A stretch of DNA of 16,779 nt from a bacterium (GTDB taxonomy: Bacteria > B130-G9): the NCBI GenBank assembly GCA_035527515.1, contig DATLAJ010000125.1, forward strand, positions 1-16,779. Reading direction: 5' to 3'. Positions 7,614 to 13,738 of this stretch are shown here, in pieces. Positions within the stretch are counted from its first letter, which is position 1. Each line of letters starts with the position of its first letter. The position numbers and the translations under genes are program-made. The notes under the pieces are model-generated. The model saw nothing but the letters and a program-made list of their open reading frames with translations, ran no database searches and had not been told where the DNA came from.

Positions 7614-8372
7614 TCACAACATCAGGCAGCCGGCGAAGACCGCAGCGATGAAAGGGGTTACGGCTAGCTTGATCGCCCCGGCGCCCTCGACGACACCAAG
7701 GAGTATTCCGCATGATAGCGCACCAAGCGAGCCAATAATGACTAGAAACGGCCCGATGATCTGTGCCCAAGCGCCCGACCTTGGCTGGTATGAAGGGATT
7801 ACCTGAGAGTAAAGCAGCTTCATTTTGCTTATGCGAGGATGGAGAAGAAAAAACAGGAGCGGATAGAAAAGCGCAACCACCGAGTTGTTCACCGCGATCG
7901 GGACGCCGAGAACTGGGAAAGGCACCAGTCCGAGCAGGTCAACACCCCACGCAATTACGCTTGCACAGGCGAGCGCGGCTAGAATGCCAACGATAACGTT
8001 GAGGAGGTAACTTGTGGCATTGGTGTTTTTCCTGAAGAGGTTTTCAAGGAGTTTGTAGGGCAGATACCCTAGCATGAAGTTGCCCAACATGCCGAATATG
8101 CTTCCCAGGCCGAACATGCCGCCCAGAACGTCGCCAACCAAGTTGCCGATCGCCGAGCCCCAAGCCGCGGCAGGACCGAACAGCAGCGAGCACACAAGCG
8201 GAACGAGGCTTGCAGGTCTAAGCTCCGTATAGCCAGGGATAATCACGAGGCCCTTGAAGGGCAACAGCACTGCGACAAACATGGCGGCGACCACAGCGGT
8301 CAGAACGATCATCCGCGTGTTCTGCCACATGCCGAAAAGCTCGTTACTGCGCAATGTCAGGCATCCTCCCAT
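7614..8372 (-). CDS. ECF transporter substrate-binding (S) subunit, substrate unknown
   Basis: A 252-residue, very hydrophobic protein with about six membrane segments sits directly before the ECF ATPases, so it is the S subunit that binds the vitamin or metal ligand. Segments are at about 21-43, 56-75, 80-106, 122-150, 160-177 and 203-250. The central ELRPASLVPLVCSLL and SAIGNLVGDVLGGMFG stretches resemble QueT-like or otherwise unassigned S components, but no residue pattern lets me name the substrate. An extra hydrophobic C-terminal region (after about 195) makes it longer than the usual 180-200 residues. The ATG at 8372 follows AGGGAAGTGA; an in-frame TTG at 8354 with GGGAGG ten nt upstream is possible. 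No riboswitch was recognised upstream. Confidence 0.85.
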   Translation of the reverse strand: MGGCLTLRSNELFGMWQNTRMIVLTAVVAAMFVAVLLPFKGLVIIPGYTELRPASLVPLVCSLLFGPAAAWGSAIGNLVGDVLGGMFGLGSIFGMLGNFMLGYLPYKLLENLFRKNTNATSYLLNVIVGILAALACASVIAWGVDLLGLVPFPVLGVPIAVNNSVVALFYPLLFFLLHPRISKMKLLYSQVIPSYQPRSGAWAQIIGPFLVIIGSLGALSCGILLGVVEGAGAIKLAVTPFIAAVFAGCLML

Positions 8373-8720
8373 TCACTTCCCTGTCCGCATACCGCTGCCT
8401 CAACGACATCGGAGCCATACTCACCGCACGCACCGCTCTTGATCTTCTGAAATAGCCGGTCAGCTTCTCGTTGAAGAGGCCTGCCCTGATTTCGTGTAGA
8501 GTCTTGATTTCACCGAAGTCGGAGCGAAAGGCCGGGGAGATTGCATGTATTAACAGGCTAATGAAGCTCCGGAGCAAATGACTCTGATAATCCAAATCTC
8601 TTATCCCGTCCTGATTGGGCTGCGATCTCACTATAATACTGCCACCAGCGGTTCGCTGCTGTCAATGAGGGTCAGGATTGCGGTTTTCGGGACAGTTAGC
8701 TTGGCCGGTCGTCGTCATTC
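8373..8720. other. Intergenic region between ecfS and the GT39-like gene
   Basis: This 348-bp gap should hold the leader of the ECF operon. I see no coding sequence that I trust, no T-box, and no riboswitch core I recognise (TPP, cobalamin, preQ1 and FMN considered by eye only). A TTGACA on the minus strand at 8665-8660 has TATTAT only after a 21-nt spacer. Confidence 0.5.
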
Positions 8721-10037
8721 TCAAGAGCTTAATAACCTAAAACTCTTAATAAACGTCCTGTGTAGCCCGAACGAGGCGAGGACTATGAGAGAGGGCATCA
8801 TCTTCATGGAGTGACGCCCCACGCTTACGGTGAACGTCTCGGTGAAGGTAAAAAACGCCAATGTAAGAAGGATCGGTGAGGCCAGAAGCAGCCACCGGCC
8901 GCGGTAGCAAAAGACGGCTATGGCACTGAAGATGAGCAGCACAACGTTGGGAATGAGAAAACTATACTGGATGTAGTGATTGCGATTCGTCGTGGGATAG
9001 TAGAGAAAATATCGCTCCTCCCAGTTAGCGGCGTTCAGCCAGAGGTTCACTATTTTCTGAGGTGCGTTGCTCAGCCAAGACCAGGGATTACGCCATAGGA
9101 ACTTAAAGGCCTCGCGAAGGAGAATGTCGTTCGCCTGGACCTCAGGCAGGCCGTCAACCTTCGAGTCGATATCAGGCGGAATCGAGGTGCCGAGTCCGGC
9201 AACGTTGCGCTGGCTGGGGATATAAAGCCCCTCCATCATGTTTGTCCCGACCAGGGTCGTCCCAGGCAAGAACCTATGGAAAACTAGAGCGTTTCGAATC
9301 ACCCAGGGAGACAGGAGTGTGCATACGGCAAGCAACATGAGCACCGGCATAAGGGCGGCGCGCCTCATGCCGATCTTTTCGGCCCTCAGAATAAAGAATA
9401 GGACGATCGAGAGGGGCAAAGCTAAGGCGAACGATTCAGGTCTGGTCAGTGCCGCTGCGCCGAGCAACAGCCCACTTAGGACAAAAAGCCTGATCTTGGG
9501 CGTCGCTATGGCTTCGGCCATTGCCCAAAGGGACAGAGTAGTCAGCATCATGCTGAGATTCTCCGCCATTAAGACAATGTTTTGCTGAAAAAACGGAAGA
9601 TATGCGGCAGTAAGGCCTGTCGCTAAAAGACCCACACTCACGCTGCCGAAGAGTCGCCTCGAGAGCGCAAAGACCGCGAACATCGTCACAACGTCGAAGA
9701 AGCACTGAAGCAAGAATACGGCCCTGTATCTCTCGCCGAAGATGCGATAGACCAGCGCCAGAAACAGTGGGTACAGAGGCGGGCGTCTTGCGCTGGGCTC
9801 GTTGAGCCGCTCGCGCATCAGAAAGCGGAAGCGCCCAGAAAGACCTTTCAGACAGTAGCCTTCTCCAGCGACGAGGTTCTTGGCCAACTGGTTGTACTCC
9901 TGGGGGTCGGCCTGTTGGGTCACAGGAACGAAATAGGGCGTGGCGAACATCCACACCACTCTCGCGATTAAACCAACCGCTACAATGCTAATAAGCCAGA
10001 CACGCTGGCCTCTCTTGAGCCCTGAGAACAGTCTCAT
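8721..10037 (-). CDS. GT39-like (PMT/ArnT type) integral membrane glycosyltransferase
   Basis: A 438-residue polytopic membrane protein of the dolichyl/undecaprenyl-phosphate sugar transferase type (PMT_2 family). Evidence is the first-loop acidic motif DPQEYNQLAKNLVAGEGYC (44-62), the following RRPPLYPLFLALVYRIFG (84-101), which is the usual RPPlYPlfla pattern, and PWVIRNALVFH (244-254). About nine to eleven hydrophobic helices fill most of the chain, with a hydrophilic loop around 270-340. Such enzymes move a sugar from a lipid carrier to lipid A, a protein or a wall polymer; the acceptor cannot be told here. GGAG five nt before the ATG at 10037 supports the start, and a predicted promoter ends about 30 bp upstream, so it is probably its own transcription unit. 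It is shorter than ArnT (about 550), lacking the large C-terminal periplasmic domain. Confidence 0.85.
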   Translation of the reverse strand: MRLFSGLKRGQRVWLISIVAVGLIARVVWMFATPYFVPVTQQADPQEYNQLAKNLVAGEGYCLKGLSGRFRFLMRERLNEPSARRPPLYPLFLALVYRIFGERYRAVFLLQCFFDVVTMFAVFALSRRLFGSVSVGLLATGLTAAYLPFFQQNIVLMAENLSMMLTTLSLWAMAEAIATPKIRLFVLSGLLLGAAALTRPESFALALPLSIVLFFILRAEKIGMRRAALMPVLMLLAVCTLLSPWVIRNALVFHRFLPGTTLVGTNMMEGLYIPSQRNVAGLGTSIPPDIDSKVDGLPEVQANDILLREAFKFLWRNPWSWLSNAPQKIVNLWLNAANWEERYFLYYPTTNRNHYIQYSFLIPNVVLLIFSAIAVFCYRGRWLLLASPILLTLAFFTFTETFTVSVGRHSMKMMPSLIVLASFGLHRTFIKSFRLLSS

Positions 10038-10066
10038 ATCATCTCCGAAGTGTCATCAAACCCGAT

Positions 10067-10096
10067 ATTATATGGCAAGATGTGCAATTGGCTCAA
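10067..10096 (-). promoter_or_regulatory. Predicted sigma70-type promoter of the GT39-like gene
   Basis: On the minus strand TTGAGC (10096-10091) is followed after 18 nt by a perfect TATAAT (10072-10067). The start site would be near 10060, giving a leader of about 22 nt with GGAG before the ATG. Placement and spacing are good; the -35 is a four-of-six match. Confidence 0.55.
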
Positions 10097-10232
10097 CACC
10101 CGTGGGCCGAACGAGAGAGAATCTGACAGGATGTCGTCAGCGTAAGGTCGGCGGCGCCGGCTGAGATCATGCGCAACTCACACCACCTCAAGGGAGACAC
10201 GGCACCACGTGCCGGCCGCAGATAGGTCTTCC

Positions 10233-11306
10233 CTATCCCGCCCTGATGAGTCCAGCGGGGTCTTCCATCATGTCGAATGCGGTCCCGAAATCTATCTGGT
10301 CTTTCTTGTAGAGCTCCAGCAAGGCTTGGTCCTTGGTCTGCATCCCCGCAGTGCCCGATTCCATCAGCGAATAGAGCATCTGGGTATCGTTCCTGATCAT
10401 CTGCTGAACGTCAGGCGTCGCGACGAGCAGCTCCATAGCGAGCGCCCGGCCCTGGCCGTCCTTCTTGACCACGAGATATTGGCATGTTATCCCTATGAGA
10501 TTCCTGGCGAGGCTGTTTCGGACGGAGCTAGTGCAGCTGTCAGGAACGAGTTCGAGCAGATTGCTCACGCACGACTGGCAGCTCGAGGCCTGCGCACACC
10601 CGATAACCAGAACCCCACTCTCCGCAAGCTGCAGCGATCCTGTAAACGCATCCAGCGAGTCAAGATCAGAGATGCCGACCACATCTGCATTGTGCTCCTG
10701 CGCCGCCGCGAGTGCCTGCCGAACTGAGGGCACGTCTGAGGCTATTTCCACCTGCGTTACCATGCTCTTCTTGTGCTGGAAAAGAAACGAGATAGGGTCT
10801 TCGATCGTCCTTATATGCAAGCTCCTGCGCTCGTTCAGAAAATCGATTGCCGCCGCCCAGACAGTTGACCTGCCCGAGCCGGCCGGGCCGGTTATGAGCA
10901 TGAGTCCCGACCTCTTGTCGAGGAGCTCGAAGAAAGTCGATGGTAGTTCGAGCTGCTGGGCGGGCATGATGTCCTTAATTATCTCCTTGAAGGTGCCACA
11001 GATGCTGCCCTTCTGGTAGTAGAGGCTTGCCCGGAACCTCGCCAGCCCGCTTATCCCGAAGCTGATGTTCAGCGACTTATCCCTCGACAAACGCTTCTTC
11101 TGGTCTTCGTTCAGCAGGCCCAGGCAATGTATCTCTGTTTCAGCAGGGGAAAGAGAGGTCTTAAAGATCGGCACGATTTTGCCATCTTTGCGCAGCCGCG
11201 GAGGCGACCCCGGAACCAGATGTAAATCAGAAGCGCCACGCTTGATCATCGTTTTGAGCAAGGCCTCAAGCGTAACCGACTTCTCTTTTCTAGCCTTGGC
11301 AGACAT
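10233..11306 (-). CDS. PilT-family (type IV pilus retraction ATPase-like) protein with degenerate catalytic site
   Basis: The 357-residue chain aligns over its full length with PilT: GASDLHL (24-30), PRLRKDGKIVP (36-46), the Asp-box TIEDP (167-171) with the following HKK (178-180), and the C-terminal MIRN and GMQTKDQALLEL (321-332) with DP (349-350). The catalytic positions are altered. Walker A reads GPAGSGRST (140-148), with Arg in place of the catalytic Lys. The Walker B/GEMRD segment reads GISDLDS (211-217), with Asp at the catalytic Glu position. The His box TLHTN reads CAQAS (237-241). ATP hydrolysis is therefore doubtful, and a regulatory or structural role is inferred. The ATG at 11306 has GGGGAG six nt upstream. 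A longer frame to 11603 runs into the radical-SAM gene and was rejected. No other pilus genes are in the window. Confidence 0.87.
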   Translation of the reverse strand: MSAKARKEKSVTLEALLKTMIKRGASDLHLVPGSPPRLRKDGKIVPIFKTSLSPAETEIHCLGLLNEDQKKRLSRDKSLNISFGISGLARFRASLYYQKGSICGTFKEIIKDIMPAQQLELPSTFFELLDKRSGLMLITGPAGSGRSTVWAAAIDFLNERRSLHIRTIEDPISFLFQHKKSMVTQVEIASDVPSVRQALAAAQEHNADVVGISDLDSLDAFTGSLQLAESGVLVIGCAQASSCQSCVSNLLELVPDSCTSSVRNSLARNLIGITCQYLVVKKDGQGRALAMELLVATPDVQQMIRNDTQMLYSLMESGTAGMQTKDQALLELYKKDQIDFGTAFDMMEDPAGLIRAG

Positions 11307-11442
11307 TGAGAGCTCCCCAAACCGAAAAGCAAAATCGATGTTTAATAGTTCAAGATTGACTCCTTCGGGTGAAGATTTCAAGCAGAAATCCAAGGCGATC
11401 TCAGATATATCTAAACTCGTGAGAAGTCGCGCAACCCGAACG

Positions 11443-12474
11443 TCACTGTCCCAACACGGGGCGGCTGATCTCCCTGCTGGGGATGCAGCTTGCGCACATT
11501 GGATGGCCGCGGCCGCGCAGCCTCCGCCGCTTATCACCCCGAAGGCCGCTCCCTCTCCAGACAGAGCGCCAGCCGTCGCTGATGAGGTTGCCGTAAGGTT
11601 CAAGATTCCCGAACGCGAAGAGGCATGGGAAGACGTCGCCGTCTGCCGTCACGTAGATGTTCTCCGACTGTGGACAAACCTCCTGACACTTCAGAATCGG
11701 CCGCCCCGCCGAATCGAGCTCGTAGTTGCAGACCTCGTGCCCGACCGGAAGATCATCGACGTGAATCCTGCGATACGTCTCGTCGTCCCGCGCAGTGTCA
11801 ATCCTCATTGGCTTGACGTAAGCCGAATCACAGCCTATCCGTTCGACAATCCGTCTGAACGCATCGATCTGTTTCACACTGGTCTTGGTCGCGATCAGCT
11901 GGACCTCGACCAACGGGAAATGCCGCTTCCGTTCACGCCGTCCCGAACATATCGCGGCGATGTTTGAGATCGTCCTTTCAAACTTGGCCCCCACCTGTTT
12001 CGCCTCGTATTCATCCCGCTCGGCCGAGATGAGCGTCGTTACGATTCGATGAGGCGCAAGGTCGATCAGCTCGTCGATCATTGCCTGGCCCAGCGTGGCG
12101 AGGTTTGAGTTGAGCGTAACAACCAGGCTCCTCTTGCGCGCCTCATCTATCATTCTAAGAATATCGGGATTCATGAGTGGCTCGCCGGTCCTTACGAACG
12201 TTACGGCGGTGACGTGGCGGCTCACGTGTCTCATTACGGATGCGAAATCATCAGCTGACATGAACTTGCGTTTTCTGCCCGACAGATCGAACACGTCCTC
12301 GCACCAGGGGCAGCTGAGGTTACACTCGGTGGATGCCTCGACCAAGAGACATCGCGGCCACCCAGCTATTCGCCGGGCCGCCTCCTTCGCCGCAAGCGCG
12401 ATCAGCCACGAGGCCTTCGACGCTCGCAGAATCTGCCCCAGAGTCCTGATCCGTCTGGAAGATACGATCGCCAT
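11443..12474 (-). CDS. Radical SAM protein with SPASM-like C-terminal cysteines
   Basis: A 343-residue radical S-adenosylmethionine enzyme. The [4Fe-4S]-SAM motif C-x3-C-x2-C is C51, C55, C58 (ECNLSCPWCE), followed by the SAM-contact segment TGEPLMNPD (96-104). The C-terminal third has C249, C263, C267, C284, C327 and C330 around ADGDVFPCLFAFGN (277-290) and GNLISDGWRSVW (295-306), the layout of SPASM/twitch auxiliary-cluster domains found in peptide- and sugar-modifying enzymes. The substrate cannot be named: no precursor peptide or maturase partner is evident beside it. The start at 12474 lacks a strong ribosome site. It ends 136 bp before the PilT-like gene on the same strand; joint transcription is possible. 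About 225 bp upstream (12475-12699) holds nothing I can identify. Confidence 0.88.
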   Translation of the reverse strand: MAIVSSRRIRTLGQILRASKASWLIALAAKEAARRIAGWPRCLLVEASTECNLSCPWCEDVFDLSGRKRKFMSADDFASVMRHVSRHVTAVTFVRTGEPLMNPDILRMIDEARKRSLVVTLNSNLATLGQAMIDELIDLAPHRIVTTLISAERDEYEAKQVGAKFERTISNIAAICSGRRERKRHFPLVEVQLIATKTSVKQIDAFRRIVERIGCDSAYVKPMRIDTARDDETYRRIHVDDLPVGHEVCNYELDSAGRPILKCQEVCPQSENIYVTADGDVFPCLFAFGNLEPYGNLISDGWRSVWRGSGLRGDKRRRLRGRGHPMCASCIPSREISRPVLGQ

Positions 12475-12699
12475 CCCAACATATTAGCAGATTCGTTGCG
12501 CGGCCGCCGGAATCACACATGAAGTTCGCGGACTCTCCACCCTAGATCGGTTCCGTCTCGTTCGGTCGGTAGATGACGGTGCACCTGGTGAACCATCTGG
12601 CGATACAGACGAGCATCCAGGGAAGAGATAGTCACATGTCGCAGCACACTGCCTTGACCCTGGTCTCAATAACATCTCCATGTTCGGCAATGAATCTGC

Positions 12700-12958
12700 T
12701 CAGAGTCTCTTTGCTGCGTCGCTGTAAGTGGAGCAAAACCGGATGATCGGGCATCTTTCGCAGGCAGGGTTCGAGGGCTTGCACATGTCCCGCCCAAGCG
12801 AGATGAACGCCACGTGTAGCTCACGCCTAATGGAAGGTGGGATGCGCTCCTGTATCTCGGTCATCAACTTGTCGCTGGGATAGCCAGATGTCTCACACCA
12901 CCCAATTCTCCTTCTTCTGGCTCAAGCCTCCGACTTTGATCGTCTTAGCCACCTCTGT
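12700..12958 (-). pseudogene. Remnant of an endonuclease III (Nth)-family gene with internal deletion and frameshift
   Basis: Two pieces of an endonuclease III-like DNA glycosylase remain on the minus strand. From 12958 one frame reads TEVAKTIKVGGLSQKKENW, the helix preceding the helix-hairpin-helix. From 12900 another frame reads on through IPPSIRRELHVAFISLGRDM and ends at TGA 12700-12702. This second part includes the cluster loop C-x6-C-x2-C-x5-C (CKPSNPACERCPIIRFC), diagnostic of the family. The intervening helix-hairpin-helix with the catalytic Lys and the VDTHV/Asp segment is missing, the two parts are out of frame, and no N-terminus is found upstream. The enzyme would have cut DNA at oxidised pyrimidines; this copy cannot be functional. 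Confidence 0.8.
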
Positions 12959-12965
12959 TACGCTG

Positions 12966-12992
12966 CACTTAGCGCGCAACTCGCGCTAAGTG
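12966..12992. promoter_or_regulatory. Perfect 11-bp inverted repeat upstream of the YgiT-type gene
   Basis: CACTTAGCGCG (12966-12976) and CGCGCTAAGTG (12982-12992) are exact inverted copies around a 5-nt centre. No T run follows on either strand, so it is not a standard terminator. It touches the GAGG ribosome site of the zinc-finger gene starting at 13004, a position fitting an operator or an mRNA hairpin that limits translation. Confidence 0.55.
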
Positions 12993-13003
12993 AGGAAATC
13001 ACG

Positions 13004-13225
13004 GTGAGATGCGTCGTTTGTGGCTCTGAGATGGTCAGTACCAAGACTGACCTTCCATTCAAGGTAGGGCCATCGTCTATTGTCATCAGCAAGGAACTGC
13101 CGGTTCAATCTTGCACAAGATGCCAGGAGTTCGCCCTGGAAGACGCCATCATGGAGAAGGTTGATAAAATACTGGCCTCCGTTGACGAGTCGCTGGAGCT
13201 TGAGGTCGTTCACTTCGCCGCTTGA
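13004..13225 (+). CDS. YgiT-type (MqsA N-terminal-like) zinc-finger protein, putative orphan antitoxin
   Basis: A 73-residue protein with two CxxC pairs: C3-x2-C6 (RCVVCGSEM) and C37-x2-C40 (SCTRCQEF), the zinc site of YgiT/MqsA-type antitoxins. The intervening LPFKVGPSSIVISKELPV and the C-terminal DAIMEKVDKIL are also family features. The start is GTG at 13004, with GAGG eight nt upstream. In this family the partner toxin (often a DUF4258 protein) usually lies just upstream; here that place is taken by the endonuclease III remnant, so the antitoxin is orphaned. There is no C-terminal helix-turn-helix as in full MqsA, so DNA binding is less certain. Confidence 0.8.
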   Translation: MRCVVCGSEMVSTKTDLPFKVGPSSIVISKELPVQSCTRCQEFALEDAIMEKVDKILASVDESLELEVVHFAA

Positions 13226-13228
13226 CCG

Positions 13229-13363
13229 GTGCTGTCAAACGCCTTTGTGGAACTGGAAGACGGGGGGTCAAAAAACCTCGACCTCGATCCGTTGGACGCC
13301 GACGAGGCGCGGCAGGTCATCGGCTTGAGCCGGTGGGTTCGGGCGTTGGGATACGTCTGTTAG
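13229..13363 (+). CDS. Short ORF after the YgiT-type gene, possible gene remnant
   Basis: A 44-codon frame starts at GTG 13229, three nt after the preceding stop, and ends at TAG 13361-13363. It encodes an acidic stretch, then DADEARQVIGLSRWVRALGY, and codon use looks gene-like. There is no ribosome site and I recognise no family. It could be a coupled small protein or the tail of a lost gene. Confidence 0.25.
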   Translation: MLSNAFVELEDGGSKNLDLDPLDADEARQVIGLSRWVRALGYVC

Positions 13364-13378
13364 GTTTTTGCTTTCCCG

Positions 13379-13409
13379 ATCTGCGCAATCTGTGTAATCT
13401 GCGGACAAA
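13379..13409 (+). repeat. Interspersed 9-bp-period repeat, copy A
   Basis: Three 9-bp units, ATCTGCGCA, ATCTGTGTA and ATCTGCGGA, then CAAA. The GCGGACAAA end faces the MNT gene and sits directly before its ribosome site. With copy B it brackets the MNT and methyltransferase genes in inward-facing orientation. Confidence 0.85.
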
Positions 13410-13422
13410 TGAGGAGGCGAGC

Positions 13423-13728
13423 ATGAACTATCACGGGATAGACATACCGCGAGACAGGATCGCGGAGTTCTGCCGCAAGTGGAAGGTTACCGAGTTGTCG
13501 CTTTTCGGGTCGGTGCTTCGCGAGGATTTCGGTCCGGAAAGCGATGTGGACGTGCTGGTTACCTTGGCTGAAGATGCGCCGTGGAGCCTTTTTGAATGGG
13601 TTGATATGATAGACGAGCTGAAGGTTGTTTTCGGGCAAGATGTGGACCTGGTGGAGAAATCCGGTCTTAGGAATCCTTTTCGCCGGCATGAGATACTGAA
13701 GCACATGAAGGTGGTCTATGCGGCCTGA
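13423..13728 (+). CDS. MNT-type minimal nucleotidyltransferase (antitoxin family), partner HEPN lost
   Basis: A 101-residue minimal nucleotidyltransferase with an intact G29 S30-x10-D41-x-D43 motif (LFGSVLREDF then SDVDVLV) and D75 as the third carboxylate. The ATG is fixed by GAGGAGG (13411-13417) five nt upstream; the frame continues upstream only through the repeat. Members of this family are normally followed, with overlap, by a HEPN (HepT/DUF86) toxin gene. Here an overlapping ATG is followed by only five more sense codons before a stop, then the methyltransferase. It is therefore an antitoxin-type gene without its toxin. It shares only the motif pattern with the MNT protein at 4124-4456. 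Confidence 0.88.
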   Translation: MNYHGIDIPRDRIAEFCRKWKVTELSLFGSVLREDFGPESDVDVLVTLAEDAPWSLFEWVDMIDELKVVFGQDVDLVEKSGLRNPFRRHEILKHMKVVYAA

Positions 13729-13738
13729 AAGACTATGA
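13718..13738 (+). pseudogene. Six-codon stub of a HEPN (HepT/DUF86-like) toxin gene
   Basis: ATG at 13718 overlaps the last codons of the MNT gene and reads MRPERL then TGA (13736-13738). HepT/DUF86 proteins commonly begin with an MRPE-like segment and overlap their MNT partner this way. The rest of the gene is absent; the methyltransferase starts at 13735. The identification rests on position and six residues, so it is tentative. Confidence 0.4.

Noticed and set aside
7582-7770. N-terminal extension of the ECF ATPase by 63 residues.
   Set aside because: It overlaps the S-subunit gene, is rich in Arg, Cys and Trp as expected of an off-frame read, and the first ATPase domain begins after the ATG at 7581.
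8344-8631. A 95-codon minus-strand frame upstream of ecfS.
   Set aside because: It overlaps the start of ecfS, has no recognisable family or ribosome site, and its composition looks random.
8633-8665. Minus-strand TTGACA with TATTAT as a promoter for the ECF operon.
   Set aside because: The spacer is 21 nt, outside the usual 16-19 nt.
10197-10214. CGGCAC/GTGCCG hairpin downstream of the PilT-like gene as terminator.
   Set aside because: A 6-bp stem with a 3-nt loop and no T run on the minus strand; too weak to call.
11307-11603. N-terminal extension of the PilT-like protein by 99 residues.
   Set aside because: The extension overlaps the radical-SAM gene, lacks any PilT similarity, and a good ribosome site precedes the ATG at 11306.
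11065-11967. A 300-codon plus-strand frame opposite the PilT-like and radical-SAM genes.
   Set aside because: It is antisense to two well-supported genes, spans the gap between them, and shows no domain; it is a shadow frame.
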